Origin: JAJAZB01 sp964244295
GTDB taxonomy: Bacteria; Bacteroidota; Bacteroidia; Cytophagales; Spirosomataceae
Direction of reading: 5' to 3'
Assembly: GCA_964244295.1 (NCBI GenBank)
Contig: CAXTIG010000001.1
Span: 1-64,000, forward strand
Length of the DNA: 64,000 nucleotides
Under the pieces are notes generated by a model. The model did not search any database. It was not told the origin of the DNA and saw only the letters and a list, made by a program, of their open reading frames with translations. Both the position numbers and the translations under genes were made by a program. Within the stretch, counting starts at the first letter, position 1; the number at the start of each line of letters is the position of its first letter. Of the stretch, positions 45,248 through 53,422 are shown one piece after another.

Positions 45248-46758
45248 GCGCCGCCCCTCCCCGATTGGTTTTTAGCGGGCAGCAACCGACCGAAGGTGCC
45301 GCGCTCCATGCGCTCGACGAGCCGGAGGAGCAGCGCGTTCATCGCCGCCTGCTGGGCGCTCAGGTCTCGAAGTTGGGTTTGAATCTGGGCCTGGCGGTCG
45401 CCATCGGCCTGTTGGTAGCGAGCGGCGTCGGTCTGGAGGCGTTCCAGAAAATCGAGTTTACCCAGTTTGTCGCGGTTGCGCTGGAAGTAATCCACCATCT
45501 GGTCTTCTTCCTTCAAGCGGATTTCTTCGATGGCCCGCAGCCGTTCGCGGATGCGCACGTCCAAGCCCCGGAAGGCTTCCACGATCCGGTCATCCACCTG
45601 GCCGAGGTGATTGACGAAGGCCGAACTGTGGGCGTCAAGTTGGCGGAAATGAGTGCTGAGGTATTGGAAAAGCGTTTCGGCTTGGCTCATCGTGCCGCTG
45701 ATTTGCTCCGAAATCCGCTCTACCTGCCCGGTGCGTTCCACGATGATTCGCGTGTTTTCGATGAGGTCATTCATCCGGTCGAGGTACAGCCCGAAGCGTT
45801 CGAGGGCGTCGAGGCTGCCGGTGAGTTGCTGGAGTACCTGGGCGTTGAACGTGGCGATTCGACTCAAATCCATCGTTCGGAAGGTATCGAGGGCCTGTTG
45901 CTGGGCGGTGAGGGCGCGGAAGTTTTTGTCCACCATCCCGTCGAGGCGTTGCAGACCCTCGGCGAAAATAGAACCGAAGCGGTCGAGGTTGCGGTTGAGG
46001 GCGAACACCCCGGCATTCACGCTTTCGGTCAAGAGCGGCAACAGTTCAGTTTGCAAAAACGTGAACAGCCCGTGCTTGCGGCCTTCCAGCCCGGCTTTCG
46101 CATTTCGAAACTCCACCGTGTTCCAGACCGTCAGCCCCAACCCGACGAAGGAAGCGACCATCGCCATTTTCACCCCGTCGATGAGGCTGTTGACGCCTTC
46201 GCCCTTCAGAAAATCGTCGGAATTGAGGCTGGGCATGGCAAACAACCCCAGCACGATACCGAGCATGGTGCCCATCAGACCGAGGTACAGCGGGATGGGC
46301 ATGGTGAGCGTGATGCCTTCCTCCACCGCGTCGAGGTGCCGCTGGACGATGTCGCGCAGCAGGTTGAAGTCGGCCACCGCGCCCTTGTTCCGAATCAAAT
46401 ACGTGTTGATGCTGTCGCGGATGTCGGTCATCGTGGCGTTGGCGGTGCCGCGCAGTTGCACCAGGGTCAACTCCGTCCGGGAAAGTTGCGGGTCGGCCCG
46501 TTCCTGACGTTCGCGCAGGTCGGCGTGGGCGCTGAGGATGTCACGGGGGGAGAGCAGTTGGGCGTCTTCCTTGAGAATCTGCGTTTTCAGCAAACTAAAC
46601 GAGTTGACGCTCGGCACCACGTCCCGAAATTCCTGAATCGAGGCGCGGGTACGAAACCAAAACCGGCCCTGAATGCCCAGAATGAGCAGAATCAAGACCA
46701 ATCCCAGCCCCGATACCCAGCCGGAGGAGAAAAGTTGAAGGAGTATGGGTTGGGGCAT
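45244..46758 (-). CDS. MotA/TolQ/ExbB-type (ZorA-like) protein with long tail
   Basis: Protein of 504 residues. A first membrane helix (about 11-29) is followed by a cytoplasmic segment. Two further helices form the stator core: PIPLYLGLMGTMLGIVLGLF (about 150-170), which matches the GLLGTVxGI signature of TolQ/ExbB, and VKMAMVASFVGLGLTVW (about 195-212). Residues ~215-500 are predicted almost wholly helical and amphipathic, resembling the cytoplasmic tail of ZorA. With the MotB-like partner it should form an ion-driven rotary or force-transducing unit whose tail reaches into the cytoplasm. Usual ExbB/TolQ proteins are about half this size. Confidence 0.83.
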   Translation of the reverse strand: MPQPILLQLFSSGWVSGLGLVLILLILGIQGRFWFRTRASIQEFRDVVPSVNSFSLLKTQILKEDAQLLSPRDILSAHADLRERQERADPQLSRTELTLVQLRGTANATMTDIRDSINTYLIRNKGAVADFNLLRDIVQRHLDAVEEGITLTMPIPLYLGLMGTMLGIVLGLFAMPSLNSDDFLKGEGVNSLIDGVKMAMVASFVGLGLTVWNTVEFRNAKAGLEGRKHGLFTFLQTELLPLLTESVNAGVFALNRNLDRFGSIFAEGLQRLDGMVDKNFRALTAQQQALDTFRTMDLSRIATFNAQVLQQLTGSLDALERFGLYLDRMNDLIENTRIIVERTGQVERISEQISGTMSQAETLFQYLSTHFRQLDAHSSAFVNHLGQVDDRIVEAFRGLDVRIRERLRAIEEIRLKEEDQMVDYFQRNRDKLGKLDFLERLQTDAARYQQADGDRQAQIQTQLRDLSAQQAAMNALLLRLVERMERGTFGRLLPAKNQSGRGGA

Positions 46759-46817
46759 GGAAGCGGTTTAAACTTATTCTAGTTGGGAAATTAGCCTGCG
46801 GGTTTCCAGCGTGAAGC

Positions 46818-46896
46818 ACCCCACCCAACCCTCCCCTGCTGGGAGGGCTTTTCTATCAGTGGTAAGCCCTCCCAGCAGGGGAGGGTTGGGTGGGGT
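46818..46896. repeat. 33-bp perfect palindrome inside the cassette
   Basis: Arms 46818-46850 and 46864-46896 are exact complements (arm core CCCTCCCCTGCTGGGAGGG), 13-base loop. It lies between the coiled-coil gene and the ZorA-like gene, so every through-transcript carries this very stable hairpin. The loop side on the minus strand is followed by no clean U-tract. Confidence 0.8.
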
Positions 46897-46901
46897 GTAC
46901 C

Positions 46902-47732
46902 CTACACAAACCGAATCACCGCCTTGCTCACCAACTCCCAGCGCCCCGAATCGGGCCGGGCCAGGCGGGCGCGGCCGGCACTGACGGTTTGAATGCGGCG
47001 GGCGGCGTAATCCACCGAGCCGTACTCGCAGACCGGGGCGAGGCAGTTGTCGGGGTAGCGCAGGGCGGCGGCCACCGTAGCCGGGTCGTCGGCAAACTCG
47101 AAGGTCGCTTCCAGCGGGTTTTTGTCCAACCGAAACCGGTAGAGCGATTCAGCCGGGTTGAAGGTCGTTGCCCGTTCGTCGGCAAACGAGCCGTCCGGGT
47201 TGGGCAGCGGCAGGAAAAACGTGGGTTCGGGTACGGGAACCGGTGGCGGAGTGGGCTTTAGCGGCGCGACGGGCGGCGGACTTGGTGTTGGCGGCGACGG
47301 CGGATCGGGCGTAGTCGGCATCGGACGATTGACCGGCTGGGGTTGGGTTGAATTTGTTCGTTGCGGAGCCGGTTCTTTTTTCTCCTTTTCCAAAACGGCC
47401 ACTTTTTGCTCCAGCCGTTTGCATTCGTCCTCCAATTGAGTGCGGCGTTGCCTAGCCTTGCTTAGTTCAAGTCGTAGTTGGTCAATCTGCCCCAGTTCCT
47501 GTTTTGCCCTAACCAATTCGCGCCGTGCCGCCTCCACTTTTTTGAGGGAACTGCGGTACGCCAGCACCAATACCCCAGCCAGCAGCGTGAGCAAGACTGT
47601 AAACGCTGCCGGCAGCCAGTCCGAGGCACCCGGTTTGGGCGACTCGGTCGCTTGGGCGAAAACCGGCGCGCTGAATAGCGTCAGCACCCAAGTCGGCAGC
47701 GCGAAGCGTGTGAAAATGAACCGATTTTTCAT
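46902..47732 (-). CDS. membrane-anchored coiled-coil protein with Pro-rich linker
   Basis: Protein of 276 residues, family not recognised. A signal-like N-terminus (LTLFSAPVFAQ) is followed by a membrane helix (about 40-60), a coiled coil (about 62-118, rich in Leu/Glu/Lys/Arg), a Pro/Thr-rich linker (about 120-168 with PPSPPTPSPPP) and a compact C-terminal domain (about 170-276). If the signal is cleaved, the coiled coil and C-terminal domain face the cytoplasm. It starts within the stop of the actin-like gene (4-bp ATGA overlap), so it probably works directly with that protein, perhaps as an adaptor to the stator. Confidence 0.78.
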   Translation of the reverse strand: MKNRFIFTRFALPTWVLTLFSAPVFAQATESPKPGASDWLPAAFTVLLTLLAGVLVLAYRSSLKKVEAARRELVRAKQELGQIDQLRLELSKARQRRTQLEDECKRLEQKVAVLEKEKKEPAPQRTNSTQPQPVNRPMPTTPDPPSPPTPSPPPVAPLKPTPPPVPVPEPTFFLPLPNPDGSFADERATTFNPAESLYRFRLDKNPLEATFEFADDPATVAAALRYPDNCLAPVCEYGSVDYAARRIQTVSAGRARLARPDSGRWELVSKAVIRFV

Positions 47733-50700
47733 TGGGCAATCGCGAAACTAAGTTGGTTGAGCGCCCCCACCAGCGGGTAAAAAAACAGGGTTTCGTCGAG
47801 CCGGGCGTTGGGGTTGTCGAGGGTTTCGCGGCGCAGTTGCCAGCCATCCGCTACGTTTTGCAGCAGATTTTTGAGCAATAGATTTTTGTACTCCTGCATC
47901 CGCCCCTCGTTCACCCCAAACCGCGCCCCAAAGCCAAAATCCAGCCCGAAGAGCAGTTCCACAAACCGGCGCACTTCGGCGGCCACGTCTTCCAGCACCG
48001 CGTCATCGATGGTCTGGTAGGTGTCGCCTTTGGTCACGAGCCGGTGCTGGGTGGTGCCCCAGAGCACGGTTTTCAGCGAATCCATCTTTTCCTCGAGCTT
48101 CCCGTCGTCTTCGCGGGTAAAATTCAGTCCGGGCATTTTCAGGCCGCCTTTGCTGGTGGCTTCCTTCGGTTCGGGTTCGCGCAGGATGTCCAGCCCCGTT
48201 TCGGAATAAGGCTGTTCGTACACGGCCTCGAAAATCAGTTTGGCCAAATCGGCCAGCGGCGGATTTTTGGGCGTCAGGATGTCGAGAATTTTCGAGCCAG
48301 TGCCGCTGAACGCAATCCGGTCGGGCATGGGCTTGGCGTTGGCCCGCATGAGTTGCGCCAGGTGGTACACGAGCGCCCCGTAAAACACGACGAAGGCAAT
48401 TTTCAGATCGCCGTCGTGGACGAGTTTGTCGTTGAAATCGTACACCGCCTTCTGGCGCAGGTTGCGGTTGTTTTTCAACGAAAAGTAAAACGCCACGATG
48501 TCTTCCGAGCGGTTCGTTTCCCGGATTTGCTGGTTGGCCTGCGCCAACTGCGGACTGTTGGCGTCGAGGTGGGCCTTTACGTCCTCCTCGTACCGCAGCA
48601 CGAAGCCGTTGCGCCGGGCGGCCCCGTCCTGGCTGAAGCCATCGCCGAAAATGGCGTTGGCGGCAAAGCGCACCGAGGTAATCAGGCTGGGTTCGTTTTT
48701 CTCGAAAATCACCACATCGGTGGTGCCGCCGCCGATGTCCATCAGCACCGCCGGGCGCAGTGTGGCGCTGACGCCCAAACTGGCCCGGTACCAGTAAAAC
48801 GGCGCGATGCTTTCGGGCACTTTCAGCGGTTTGCGGGCTTCGGTGACGTAGGTTTTGAACAAACGATTCCAGAGCCGTTCGAAGTAATTCCGCTGGTTTT
48901 CCACCATGCTGAGCGGGTAAAACCACAGCAGTTCGGTCTGGTCGAGGTCGCCGCCGTTGAGCAGCACCTTGTTACGAATCAGGAGCAGCAGCGATTGCAA
49001 AAACGCTTCGATGCGCTTGGCGTCGTCGGGTTTGCGGCTGAAATCGGCCCACTTCAGGTTGGTCGAAACCCGGTACTCATCCGGCTTGAAGCCTTCTTTT
49101 TCGTAGATAAACCCGATGTTCATGTCGGCAAAGCCGTACAGGTTTTCCTTGAAATTGGGTTTGTTTTCGAGCAGGGCCGTGCGCTGCGGAAACTGGTGGA
49201 GGTACTCCGGGCCGAGGCGTTCGGGCATCAATTCGCGGGGCACCAACCCGGCGATGTCGAGCATGTTCAGCGCGGTGCTGTTGGCCGTGGCGGGGTCGTA
49301 CAGCGTGGCGATTTGCGAATCCTGGTCGATGGTGAAGGGCACGGGCGTGGTGCCCGACGAGGTTCGGAATTCGATGTGTGTATTGGTCGTGCCAAAATCG
49401 ACGGCGAAGGTGAACGTCTTGTCGCCCATGTCCTTGACGGGAAAATCAGGGATTAGCACGCCCCGGTGCCCGGCCACATCCACACTGATGCGCTCAAAAT
49501 CGGCCTCCACCATCGTCACCGACGAACCGGCCTTGCCCGCCCGCAGGTCTTTCCGGCTGCGTGGCCGGGCGGCGGGAACGTTGATTTCCTCGTTTTGCAA
49601 GCCAAAAAACCGCAGGCTGAATTCGTTTTTGTAGGTGTTCGGCTCCACGTCGCGGTCCACGAGGTGAACCCGGTACATGGGTTTAAAGCCGGGGTCGGTG
49701 CGGTCCGCCGCGCGGTCGCGAATGCGAACGAAGGGGAAAATCGTCAGTCCAAACTGGTGCTCGACCACGACGCCCTCGTTGCGGCCTTCGTCGGGCTGGC
49801 GGGTGGCGTCGTTGAAATACAAGCGGCTCAGTTCCATCGTCCGACCTGTCGCGATGACTTTTCCGCTCGTCGCGTCGAAGCGTCCCAACGGAATTTTCAG
49901 GAACACCTTCACCGCACCGCCGCTCCGCTCCTCGAAACTCAGGCTCACGCCCGCCCCCCGCGCCAGTTCTTCGGCGCTGAAAAATTCAAAAAATTCCGGC
50001 TTCAGCGGCAACAGGTAACTTTTGGCTACCCCACGCAGTCCTCCGTCGAAAAACGCCCGCCCGTTGATCGGGTAGACGAGCCGAATCAGGTGCGGTTCAA
50101 AAAAATCACTGGCGACGAGAAAGGGGTAAAAATCAGCCTGACCGGGTAGGCGGCGCTGGTTAGTGCGCCAGCTTTCGGCCACAAAATTCGGCACGGGTAT
50201 GTCGTCGCGCCAGGGGGTGCGGGTGTAGGCGAGCGGTTCGGTGAAATCGGCCCGCAACACCATCGGCACTGGCTTGGCGGTGTAGCGTTCGGAATGAATC
50301 AGAAAATGACTCAGACTTTGAATCAACTCCTGCCCCGCGCTCACTTTCCGCATCCGCAACGCACCCCCGGCGGGCAGGTTGAGCAGTTCGACGGGATTGT
50401 CGCCCCCGGCTTCCAGCACGGGAAAGGCCTTTTCCCAGGCTTCCTTCGCTATTTTTTCGCCCCCGTTGCCGATGCGTTCCCAATCCTTGCGGCGGGCCGG
50501 GTTCTGAAACAGCAGCGTCAGGCTGTTGGTCAAATACTCCGACACGTCGGGGAAAAGCTGGGCGAAACCGGGCGTAAACCGCTTCAGGCCGTGCCAGAAT
50601 TCCTGGTAATCGGTATCGCGCTCGTGGAGCGGCCGGGGCCGGTCGCGATCGAACACGCGGGCATCGCCGAAGGTGATGTCGACGAAACTCAGTTCGTTGG

Positions 50701-51226
50701 GCGAGGCGAAAAACAAGGTCGAGGGCGAGGTGCCGCCGAGGTATCCGAAGCCCTCCGGGCCTTCGTAGTAGAGCACGTACAGCTTGCGCAGGTGGGCGAA
50801 GTTGTACGCCGCCGCGTCTTCGGTCAAAAACAAATCTAGGGCCTTGCCGTAGCGTTGGTGCGCCAGCGAACCGCCGTCGAGACGGGCCAGGGCTTTGGCA
50901 CGGTCCCACTCGATGAGTTTGAGCGGGCCGTTCCGGAATTTATCGAAGTTGAAAAACAACTCGCCCACGTCGAGCGCCGCCGAAACGAGGCGTTCGTCGT
51001 TGGGCGTGCCGCGCAGATCTTTTTGCCGGGAAAGGTTGAAAAAAGCCGTCTTGACGAGGTCGAACCGCGCAAACGGACTCGGAATCGAGGTCGGGGCCTG
51101 CTCGGTATCCCCCCCGGCGGGGTCTTTGATGGCCTCGATCACCTCCGACGGGTCGGCGTCGGTATCGAACCAGTGGCCCTGCGGGGAGTGGGATTTCCCG
51201 TGAAGGGTGAGGGTTTGGTCTGGCAT
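47729..51226 (-). CDS. giant protein with actin/Hsp70-type ATPase core
   Basis: Protein of 1165 residues. The C-terminal half has the three nucleotide motifs of the actin/Hsp70 superfamily in order: phosphate-1 FAVDFGTTNTHIEFRT near 606, phosphate-2 LMDIGGGTTDVVIF near 827, adenosine RIAFSGTGSKILDIL near 967. The first ~600 residues are not recognisable to me and contain several beta-rich stretches. Size and layout recall SrfB-type virulence-factor proteins, but resemblance beyond the ATPase motifs is not evident. No membrane helix or signal is seen, so it is probably cytoplasmic. It may polymerise or act as an ATP-driven switch within the cassette. Confidence 0.82.
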   Translation of the reverse strand: MPDQTLTLHGKSHSPQGHWFDTDADPSEVIEAIKDPAGGDTEQAPTSIPSPFARFDLVKTAFFNLSRQKDLRGTPNDERLVSAALDVGELFFNFDKFRNGPLKLIEWDRAKALARLDGGSLAHQRYGKALDLFLTEDAAAYNFAHLRKLYVLYYEGPEGFGYLGGTSPSTLFFASPNELSFVDITFGDARVFDRDRPRPLHERDTDYQEFWHGLKRFTPGFAQLFPDVSEYLTNSLTLLFQNPARRKDWERIGNGGEKIAKEAWEKAFPVLEAGGDNPVELLNLPAGGALRMRKVSAGQELIQSLSHFLIHSERYTAKPVPMVLRADFTEPLAYTRTPWRDDIPVPNFVAESWRTNQRRLPGQADFYPFLVASDFFEPHLIRLVYPINGRAFFDGGLRGVAKSYLLPLKPEFFEFFSAEELARGAGVSLSFEERSGGAVKVFLKIPLGRFDATSGKVIATGRTMELSRLYFNDATRQPDEGRNEGVVVEHQFGLTIFPFVRIRDRAADRTDPGFKPMYRVHLVDRDVEPNTYKNEFSLRFFGLQNEEINVPAARPRSRKDLRAGKAGSSVTMVEADFERISVDVAGHRGVLIPDFPVKDMGDKTFTFAVDFGTTNTHIEFRTSSGTTPVPFTIDQDSQIATLYDPATANSTALNMLDIAGLVPRELMPERLGPEYLHQFPQRTALLENKPNFKENLYGFADMNIGFIYEKEGFKPDEYRVSTNLKWADFSRKPDDAKRIEAFLQSLLLLIRNKVLLNGGDLDQTELLWFYPLSMVENQRNYFERLWNRLFKTYVTEARKPLKVPESIAPFYWYRASLGVSATLRPAVLMDIGGGTTDVVIFEKNEPSLITSVRFAANAIFGDGFSQDGAARRNGFVLRYEEDVKAHLDANSPQLAQANQQIRETNRSEDIVAFYFSLKNNRNLRQKAVYDFNDKLVHDGDLKIAFVVFYGALVYHLAQLMRANAKPMPDRIAFSGTGSKILDILTPKNPPLADLAKLIFEAVYEQPYSETGLDILREPEPKEATSKGGLKMPGLNFTREDDGKLEEKMDSLKTVLWGTTQHRLVTKGDTYQTIDDAVLEDVAAEVRRFVELLFGLDFGFGARFGVNEGRMQEYKNLLLKNLLQNVADGWQLRRETLDNPNARLDETLFFYPLVGALNQLSFAIAQ

Positions 51227-51235
51227 AGTTCACTG

Positions 51236-51363
51236 GGTGAATTGAGTGATTGAGTGAGGGAATGATTGAGCGGTCCGCCGCTGCGGTGAGGAAAAAGGCA
51301 TTTCAATTCTCACCGCAGCGGCGGACCGCTCAATCACTCCCTCACTCAATCACTCAATTCACC
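51236..51363. repeat. 55-bp palindrome between tubulin-like and actin-like genes
   Basis: Arms 51236-51290 and 51309-51363 pair with one mismatch around an 18-base loop. The arm contains GAGTGATTGAGTGAGGGA-type short direct repeats and GCGGTCCGCCGC. One arm reaches into the last two sense codons and stop of the tubulin-like gene, the other ends 10 bp before the actin-like start codon. Confidence 0.8.
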
Positions 51364-52886
51364 GCTTTGGGTAAGTTTTTGAAATGCTCGCTGAGGAGGC
51401 GCGCGGTGGCGGTGTTCATCAGGGCGAGGAATTTGTCTTCGGCGGCGGGGTAATCGCGGGATTTTTCTTCCTCGTTGAGCAGGTCGTCGAGTTTGTCGAA
51501 ATCCAGTTCCACGTCTTTTTCCCGGCCCAGCCAGTCTTTTTTGGTGAGTTCAAACCCCCGGATGAGTTGGGCCAGGTTCTGCGAAGAAAACTCGAAGGGC
51601 TTCAACGTGCGCTTGTTGCTCCCCGCCCGGTCGCCGTCGTTGAGTTCCTTCAACCAGACCCGGAAGGCGGCGTCGAAGCCGCGCAATTCGCGGTAAAACC
51701 GGGTGTTTTTAAACTCCGCTCCTACTTTCGTGCGGTTTTTCGACCAGGCCACGCTGCCCAGGATGTTTTGCCCGTCCACCCGCACGGCGAGGTAGTGACT
51801 GAGCAGGGCCATCTGCGCCAGCGGCGTCGCCACCACGCCCTGGCTGAGGTCGGCAAGGTCGGAGAAATTCAGGGCCGAATTTTTGGTTCGTAAGCCAAAT
51901 TCCCGGTTCAGCGGTTTGTTGGCCACCACCTGATCGCCCTTGCGGACGTTGCTCATTCGGTCGGCTTCGGCCAGAAAATCCACGATGCTCATCGCCCCGA
52001 TTAGCTCGACGTAGTGCGCGTCGTTTTGCTGACCACCCTCGCCCGCGTCGTAGTTGTAAGCACTGCGCTGGGTTTCGGCGATGGAGTACAGCGCGTTGAG
52101 TTTCGGAAAATCCGGCGAGGCGATGCTCTTGCGGTAGTAACTCAGCGCGGCTTTGGTTTTGGAGATAAACGTGGCGTTGTCGATGAGTTTGGGGCCTTGC
52201 TCGCCGGTGGAATACACGTCGTAGTACGGCTGCACCGACAAGGCCCCGATGGGAATTTCACTCACGACCGCCTGATTTTCACCCCGGTAACCCCGGATGT
52301 TTTTCAGAATGATCGGGAACCCCGCCGCGCCCGTGCCACCGAAAATGGAGGAAATGATAAACACCCGGTCGCCGGGTTTCACGGTGCTGGCGAAGGCCTT
52401 GAATTCCTTGGATTCGCCGAACTGGTTGAGCACGACGCTGCCGATGTTGGGGTTGCCCACGAAACCAATGCCCATCCGGGTCTGGAGGTTTTCTTCCGAA
52501 AAAAGCAGGCTGCTCAGGGCTTTGTCGGCGGGGTCGAGGTCGTCGTAGCCGATGTAGTCACGGAAGCGGGCGTTGCTGACGTCGCCGAGTTCGAACAAAA
52601 ACGAGTCGTCGATTTTGGCGTTGGGCACCTGTTCCTTCAGCGTTTGCAGGTCGGTGCCGAAAAAGCCCGCCGTCGGCGGATTCTGGAGCGAGGCCCGCAG
52701 GGTTTGGTAGTGGCTGAGGAGATCTTTAGTTCGGCGCAAATCGCGGTTTTCGGCGTGAGGGTCCATCAAAATCGGGATGACCTGCGAGGTGTTGCGCAGC
52801 CGGACGCCCGACGCCAGCAGCATGGTCAGCGATTTGACTACCCGCGCCCCGGTACCGCCGATGGCAAAAAGAAAAAGACGAGACAT
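51354..52886 (-). CDS. tubulin/FtsZ-superfamily GTPase-like protein
   Basis: Protein of 510 residues of the tubulin-like (Tubulin_2-type) group. SRLFLFAIGGTGARVVKSL at the N-terminus matches the first beta strand and T1 loop of FtsZ/tubulin. VIPILMDPHAEN corresponds to the T2/T3 side, and RVFIISSIFGGTGAAGFP near residue 175-190 matches the tubulin signature (GGGTGSG). A later NDAHYVELIGAMSIVDF segment near 300 lies where the catalytic T7 region is expected. It should bind GTP and may assemble into filaments or a ring. ATG 52886 starts the first strand directly; a longer frame reaches 52919. Cytoplasmic, no signal peptide. Confidence 0.82.
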   Translation of the reverse strand: MSRLFLFAIGGTGARVVKSLTMLLASGVRLRNTSQVIPILMDPHAENRDLRRTKDLLSHYQTLRASLQNPPTAGFFGTDLQTLKEQVPNAKIDDSFLFELGDVSNARFRDYIGYDDLDPADKALSSLLFSEENLQTRMGIGFVGNPNIGSVVLNQFGESKEFKAFASTVKPGDRVFIISSIFGGTGAAGFPIILKNIRGYRGENQAVVSEIPIGALSVQPYYDVYSTGEQGPKLIDNATFISKTKAALSYYRKSIASPDFPKLNALYSIAETQRSAYNYDAGEGGQQNDAHYVELIGAMSIVDFLAEADRMSNVRKGDQVVANKPLNREFGLRTKNSALNFSDLADLSQGVVATPLAQMALLSHYLAVRVDGQNILGSVAWSKNRTKVGAEFKNTRFYRELRGFDAAFRVWLKELNDGDRAGSNKRTLKPFEFSSQNLAQLIRGFELTKKDWLGREKDVELDFDKLDDLLNEEEKSRDYPAAEDKFLALMNTATARLLSEHFKNLPKAVN

Positions 52887-52948
52887 GGGGAAGGAAATGA
52901 GCTTACGGATTAAATGCAAACACCAAACAGATGCGGTTCTGCGCGAAC

Positions 52949-52990
52949 TTGCTCCGTAGCGCAGGGGTTAAACCCTGCGCTAGGGAGCAA
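52949..52990. repeat. hairpin between small membrane protein and tubulin-like genes
   Basis: Arms TTGCTCC(G)TAGCGCAGGG (from 52949) and its complement ending 52990, one mismatch, short loop. It is the first of three palindromes within the cassette. Confidence 0.65.
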
Positions 52991-53002
52991 TGCTACTTCA
53001 TC

Positions 53003-53416
53003 TCAAAACGGCACTTTCCGGTTGTTGGTACTGAAGCGTTTGGCAAAAACCGAAATCAGCACGAACAGGAGCAGGTTGAGAAACAGCATTTCCAGCCCGA
53101 ATCCAAAGAAAACGCCCCCGCCCTGGTCGAAAAGTTTCCCCTCGTTGGGGTTCGCTTCGTTGCGCAAAACCTCCTGGTCGGCCTTACGGTAGCAGGTGGC
53201 GATGACGAAAAAAGCGGTGAGCAGGCCACTCATCAAGCCCACCACCGCCCAGGTGCTGACGCGGGCGTAGCGGTGTTTATCGAGGGCAAAATAATAAATC
53301 CCCGCCAGGATGGCAGCCACCAGGAGGGCCGTGAGTGAAAGCGGACTGAGCAAGTTTTCAACGTCGAGGTCGTCGAGGAGGGTGCGTTCGGTGAAGAGTT
53401 CAAAAAATTCGTACAT
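53003..53416 (-). CDS. small polytopic membrane protein
   Basis: Protein of 137 residues with three strongly hydrophobic helices at about 29-46 (LTALLVAAILAGIYYFAL), 55-75 (WAVVGLMSGLLTAFFVIATC) and 104-126 (FGFGLEMLFLNLLLFVLISV). The N-terminus is acidic (FTERTLLDDLDVENLL). No family recognised. It lies 6 bp after the lipoprotein gene, so the two are probably translated together and act at the same membrane. Confidence 0.75.
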   Translation of the reverse strand: MYEFFELFTERTLLDDLDVENLLSPLSLTALLVAAILAGIYYFALDKHRYARVSTWAVVGLMSGLLTAFFVIATCYRKADQEVLRNEANPNEGKLFDQGGGVFFGFGLEMLFLNLLLFVLISVFAKRFSTNNRKVPF

Positions 53417-53422
53417 GGGAAA

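Noticed and set aside
45265..46782. 505-codon plus-strand frame opposite the ZorA-like gene.
   Set aside because: Antisense shadow of the stator gene; translation is His/Glu/Val-rich with no fold motif.
48044..49456. 470-codon plus-strand frame opposite the actin-like gene.
   Set aside because: Antisense shadow; the minus strand encodes clear ATPase motifs at the same place.
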